Positions 15,327-16,753 of a stretch of 16,753 nucleotides of DNA are shown in pieces (within the stretch, counting starts at the first letter, position 1; every line of letters begins with the position of its first letter). Origin of the DNA: an uncultured bacterium. GTDB lineage: Bacteria > Cyanobacteriota > Vampirovibrionia > Gastranaerophilales > Gastranaerophilaceae. Made by a program: the position numbers and the translations under genes. Where the stretch lies: positions 1 through 16,753 of the forward strand of contig OMVC01000117.1 of NCBI GenBank assembly GCA_900314375.1. Direction: 5' to 3'. The notes beneath the pieces were generated by a model that saw nothing but the letters and a program-made list of their open reading frames with translations, did no database searches and was not told the DNA's origin.

Positions 15327-16753
15327 ATGAATGAAGTAGAATTGTTAGCTCCGGCAAAAAATTTAGAAACCGCAATTGCAGCAATAAATAGTGGTGCAGA
15401 TGCAATTTATATCGGCGCGAATAATTTTGGCGCAAGAGTAAATGCTTCAAATCCTTTAGATGACATAGAAAAGCTTGTAAATTATGCACATAAATTTTAT
15501 GTCAGAGTTCACGTTACAATTAATACAATTCTTAATAATGAGGAATTAAATTCTGCAATTGAGTTGGTAAAAAACCTATATAATATTGGAGTTGATGCAA
15601 TAATTGTTCAGGATATGGGGCTAATAAAAGCGTCGATTGATGGCAAAATTCCTCCTATTCAAATTCATGCAAGTACGCAATGTGATAACAGAACGCTTGA
15701 AAAAGTTAAATTTTTTAATGATATAGGGGTTTCGCGTGTAATTTTGGCAAGAGAATTGTCATTAGATAAAATCTCAGAAATATGCAAAAATGTCGATTGT
15801 GAGATTGAAACTTTTGTGCATGGTGCATTATGTGTGTCATATAGCGGACAATGTTATATGTCTTATGCAAACGGCGGGCGTTCTGCCAATAGAGGAGAAT
15901 GTGCACAGCCTTGCAGAAAGAAGTATTCGCTAATTGATGAAGATGGGAAATATTATGCAAAAAGTAAATATTTACTTTCTTTAAAAGATTTTAATGCGTC
16001 CAAAAATATTGAAAAACTTATTAATGCAGGGGTAAAATCGTTTAAGATAGAAGGTCGCTTAAAAGATAAAAATTATGTAAAAAACGTGACAGCCTACTAT
16101 AATGAATTAATCAATAAATATGCTTGTAGAACGTCTTCAGGCAAGGTTTTTCTTGATTTTGAGCCGAATGTACAAAAAACCTTTAATCGCGGTTATACAG
16201 ACTATTTTCTTAACGGACGAACCGATTGTTACAATTTTTTGTCGCCAAAGTCAATTGGAATGTGCGTTGGTGTCATAAAAGCCGTCGGAAAAGATTATTT
16301 TGAAACTGATGCTGCCCTAAATCCGCAAGACGGAATTTGTTATTTTAAAGAAGATAAATTGCTTGGGTTTTTGGTCAATAAGGTTGTAGGAAATAGGGTT
16401 TACCCGAATAATGCAGAAGAAATTTTTGCCGGTGCAAAATTATATAAAAATTTTGACAATGAATTTGAAAAGATTTTAAATTCTTCAAAAACTGTTCGTA
16501 AAATCGGAGTAAAATTTGAACTATATAATGATAAAATTATAGCTAAAGATGAAGATAATAATATCGTTTTGGTTAATTTACCCAAAGGTGAACCGGCAAA
16601 CAATCCTTCAAAAGTCTTGCAAACTTTTGAAAATCAGCTTTCAAAAGTTGGGGAAAGTGAATATTATTTGACGTCATTTGATATAAATGCTGACAATCTG
16701 CCTTTCTTAAAAATTTCGGCCATAAATGAAATAAGGCTTGTGTTGTTACAAAA
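15327..16753 (+). CDS. Peptidase U32 family protein, RlhA/TrhP-like RNA hydroxylase (3' end outside window)
   Basis: 475 codons are visible without a stop. It begins MNEVELLAPAKNLETAIAAI and GADAIYIGANNFGAR, the standard U32 start. HASTQ and GVSRVILARELSL follow. Residues 161-179 match the U32 signature exactly (E-x-F-x2-G-A-L-C-x4-GxC in outline, ending M-S), and C169, C176, C192 and C196 are the candidate Fe-S ligands. KSFKIEGRLKD and FNRGYTDYFLNGR come later. Known relatives (RlhA, TrhP, UbiU/V) are Fe-S hydroxylases acting on 23S rRNA, tRNA or ubiquinone precursors; older annotation calls them collagenase-like peptidases. The protein extends past the U32 core with a beta-rich region, closer to RlhA-type long members. 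No clear Shine-Dalgarno precedes ATG 15327. The exact substrate cannot be assigned. Confidence 0.9.
   Translation, partial: MNEVELLAPAKNLETAIAAINSGADAIYIGANNFGARVNASNPLDDIEKLVNYAHKFYVRVHVTINTILNNEELNSAIELVKNLYNIGVDAIIVQDMGLIKASIDGKIPPIQIHASTQCDNRTLEKVKFFNDIGVSRVILARELSLDKISEICKNVDCEIETFVHGALCVSYSGQCYMSYANGGRSANRGECAQPCRKKYSLIDEDGKYYAKSKYLLSLKDFNASKNIEKLINAGVKSFKIEGRLKDKNYVKNVTAYYNELINKYACRTSSGKVFLDFEPNVQKTFNRGYTDYFLNGRTDCYNFLSPKSIGMCVGVIKAVGKDYFETDAALNPQDGICYFKEDKLLGFLVNKVVGNRVYPNNAEEIFAGAKLYKNFDNEFEKILNSSKTVRKIGVKFELYNDKIIAKDEDNNIVLVNLPKGEPANNPSKVLQTFENQLSKVGESEYYLTSFDINADNLPFLKISAINEIRLVLLQ

Noticed and set aside
15283..16603. Minus-strand open frames at 15283-15489, 15715-15960 and 16400-16603
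   Set aside because: They lie opposite the U32 coding frame, which has an exact family signature, or its start region, and show no ribosome binding site or recognisable protein pattern.

Overview
The window looks like chromosome of an AT-rich, Gram-negative-type (two-membrane) bacterium. The evidence is lineage-neutral housekeeping genes (a RimO-type methylthiotransferase, a U32 hydroxylase/peptidase and a Wzx/MOP-family flippase) next to large signal-peptide-bearing exoproteins whose N-terminal domain resembles that of type Vb (two-partner) haemagglutinins. Base composition and this family of filamentous-adhesin-like proteins would fit a gut Vampirovibrionia/Gastranaerophilales (non-photosynthetic cyanobacterial relative). 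That assignment is inference; no rRNA or other phylogenetic marker was analysed.

Positions 1-12173 (minus strand) hold three tandem paralogous exoprotein genes. The first is cut by the left edge (1-3118); the other two are complete (3335-7606 and 7869-12173). All share a signal peptide, a TPS/haemagglutinin-like N-terminal domain, a long Asn/Gly/Thr-rich beta-helix-like body, one CX4C pair, an acidic GDGDG calcium-site-like motif and then a low-complexity acidic stalk. The two complete proteins end in a clear PilZ domain with RxxxR and DxSxxG motifs, the c-di-GMP-binding signature. The stalks differ: Pro-Pro-Thr-Asp tetrapeptides in the first, a 51-53-residue Leu/Ser/Asn/Thr-Asp super-repeat in the second, and about 450 residues of Thr-Asp dipeptides in the third. 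Strong hairpins separate the genes, and two have recognisable promoters of their own, so they look like single-gene units with related leaders.

Positions 12367-15238 (minus strand) are a two-gene operon, rimO followed by a polysaccharide-type flippase, separated by 10 bases. At 15239-15326 a short divergent intergenic region leads to a plus-strand U32-family gene (15327 to the right edge, incomplete) with the complete U32 signature and four candidate Fe-S cysteines.

The most interesting content is the apparent fusion of an exported adhesin-type body to a C-terminal domain that normally binds a cytoplasmic second messenger, present in tandem paralogs whose linking stalks have diverged completely. 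No stretch longer than 300 bases lacks a gene. No RNA genes, insertion sequences or CRISPR arrays were seen.
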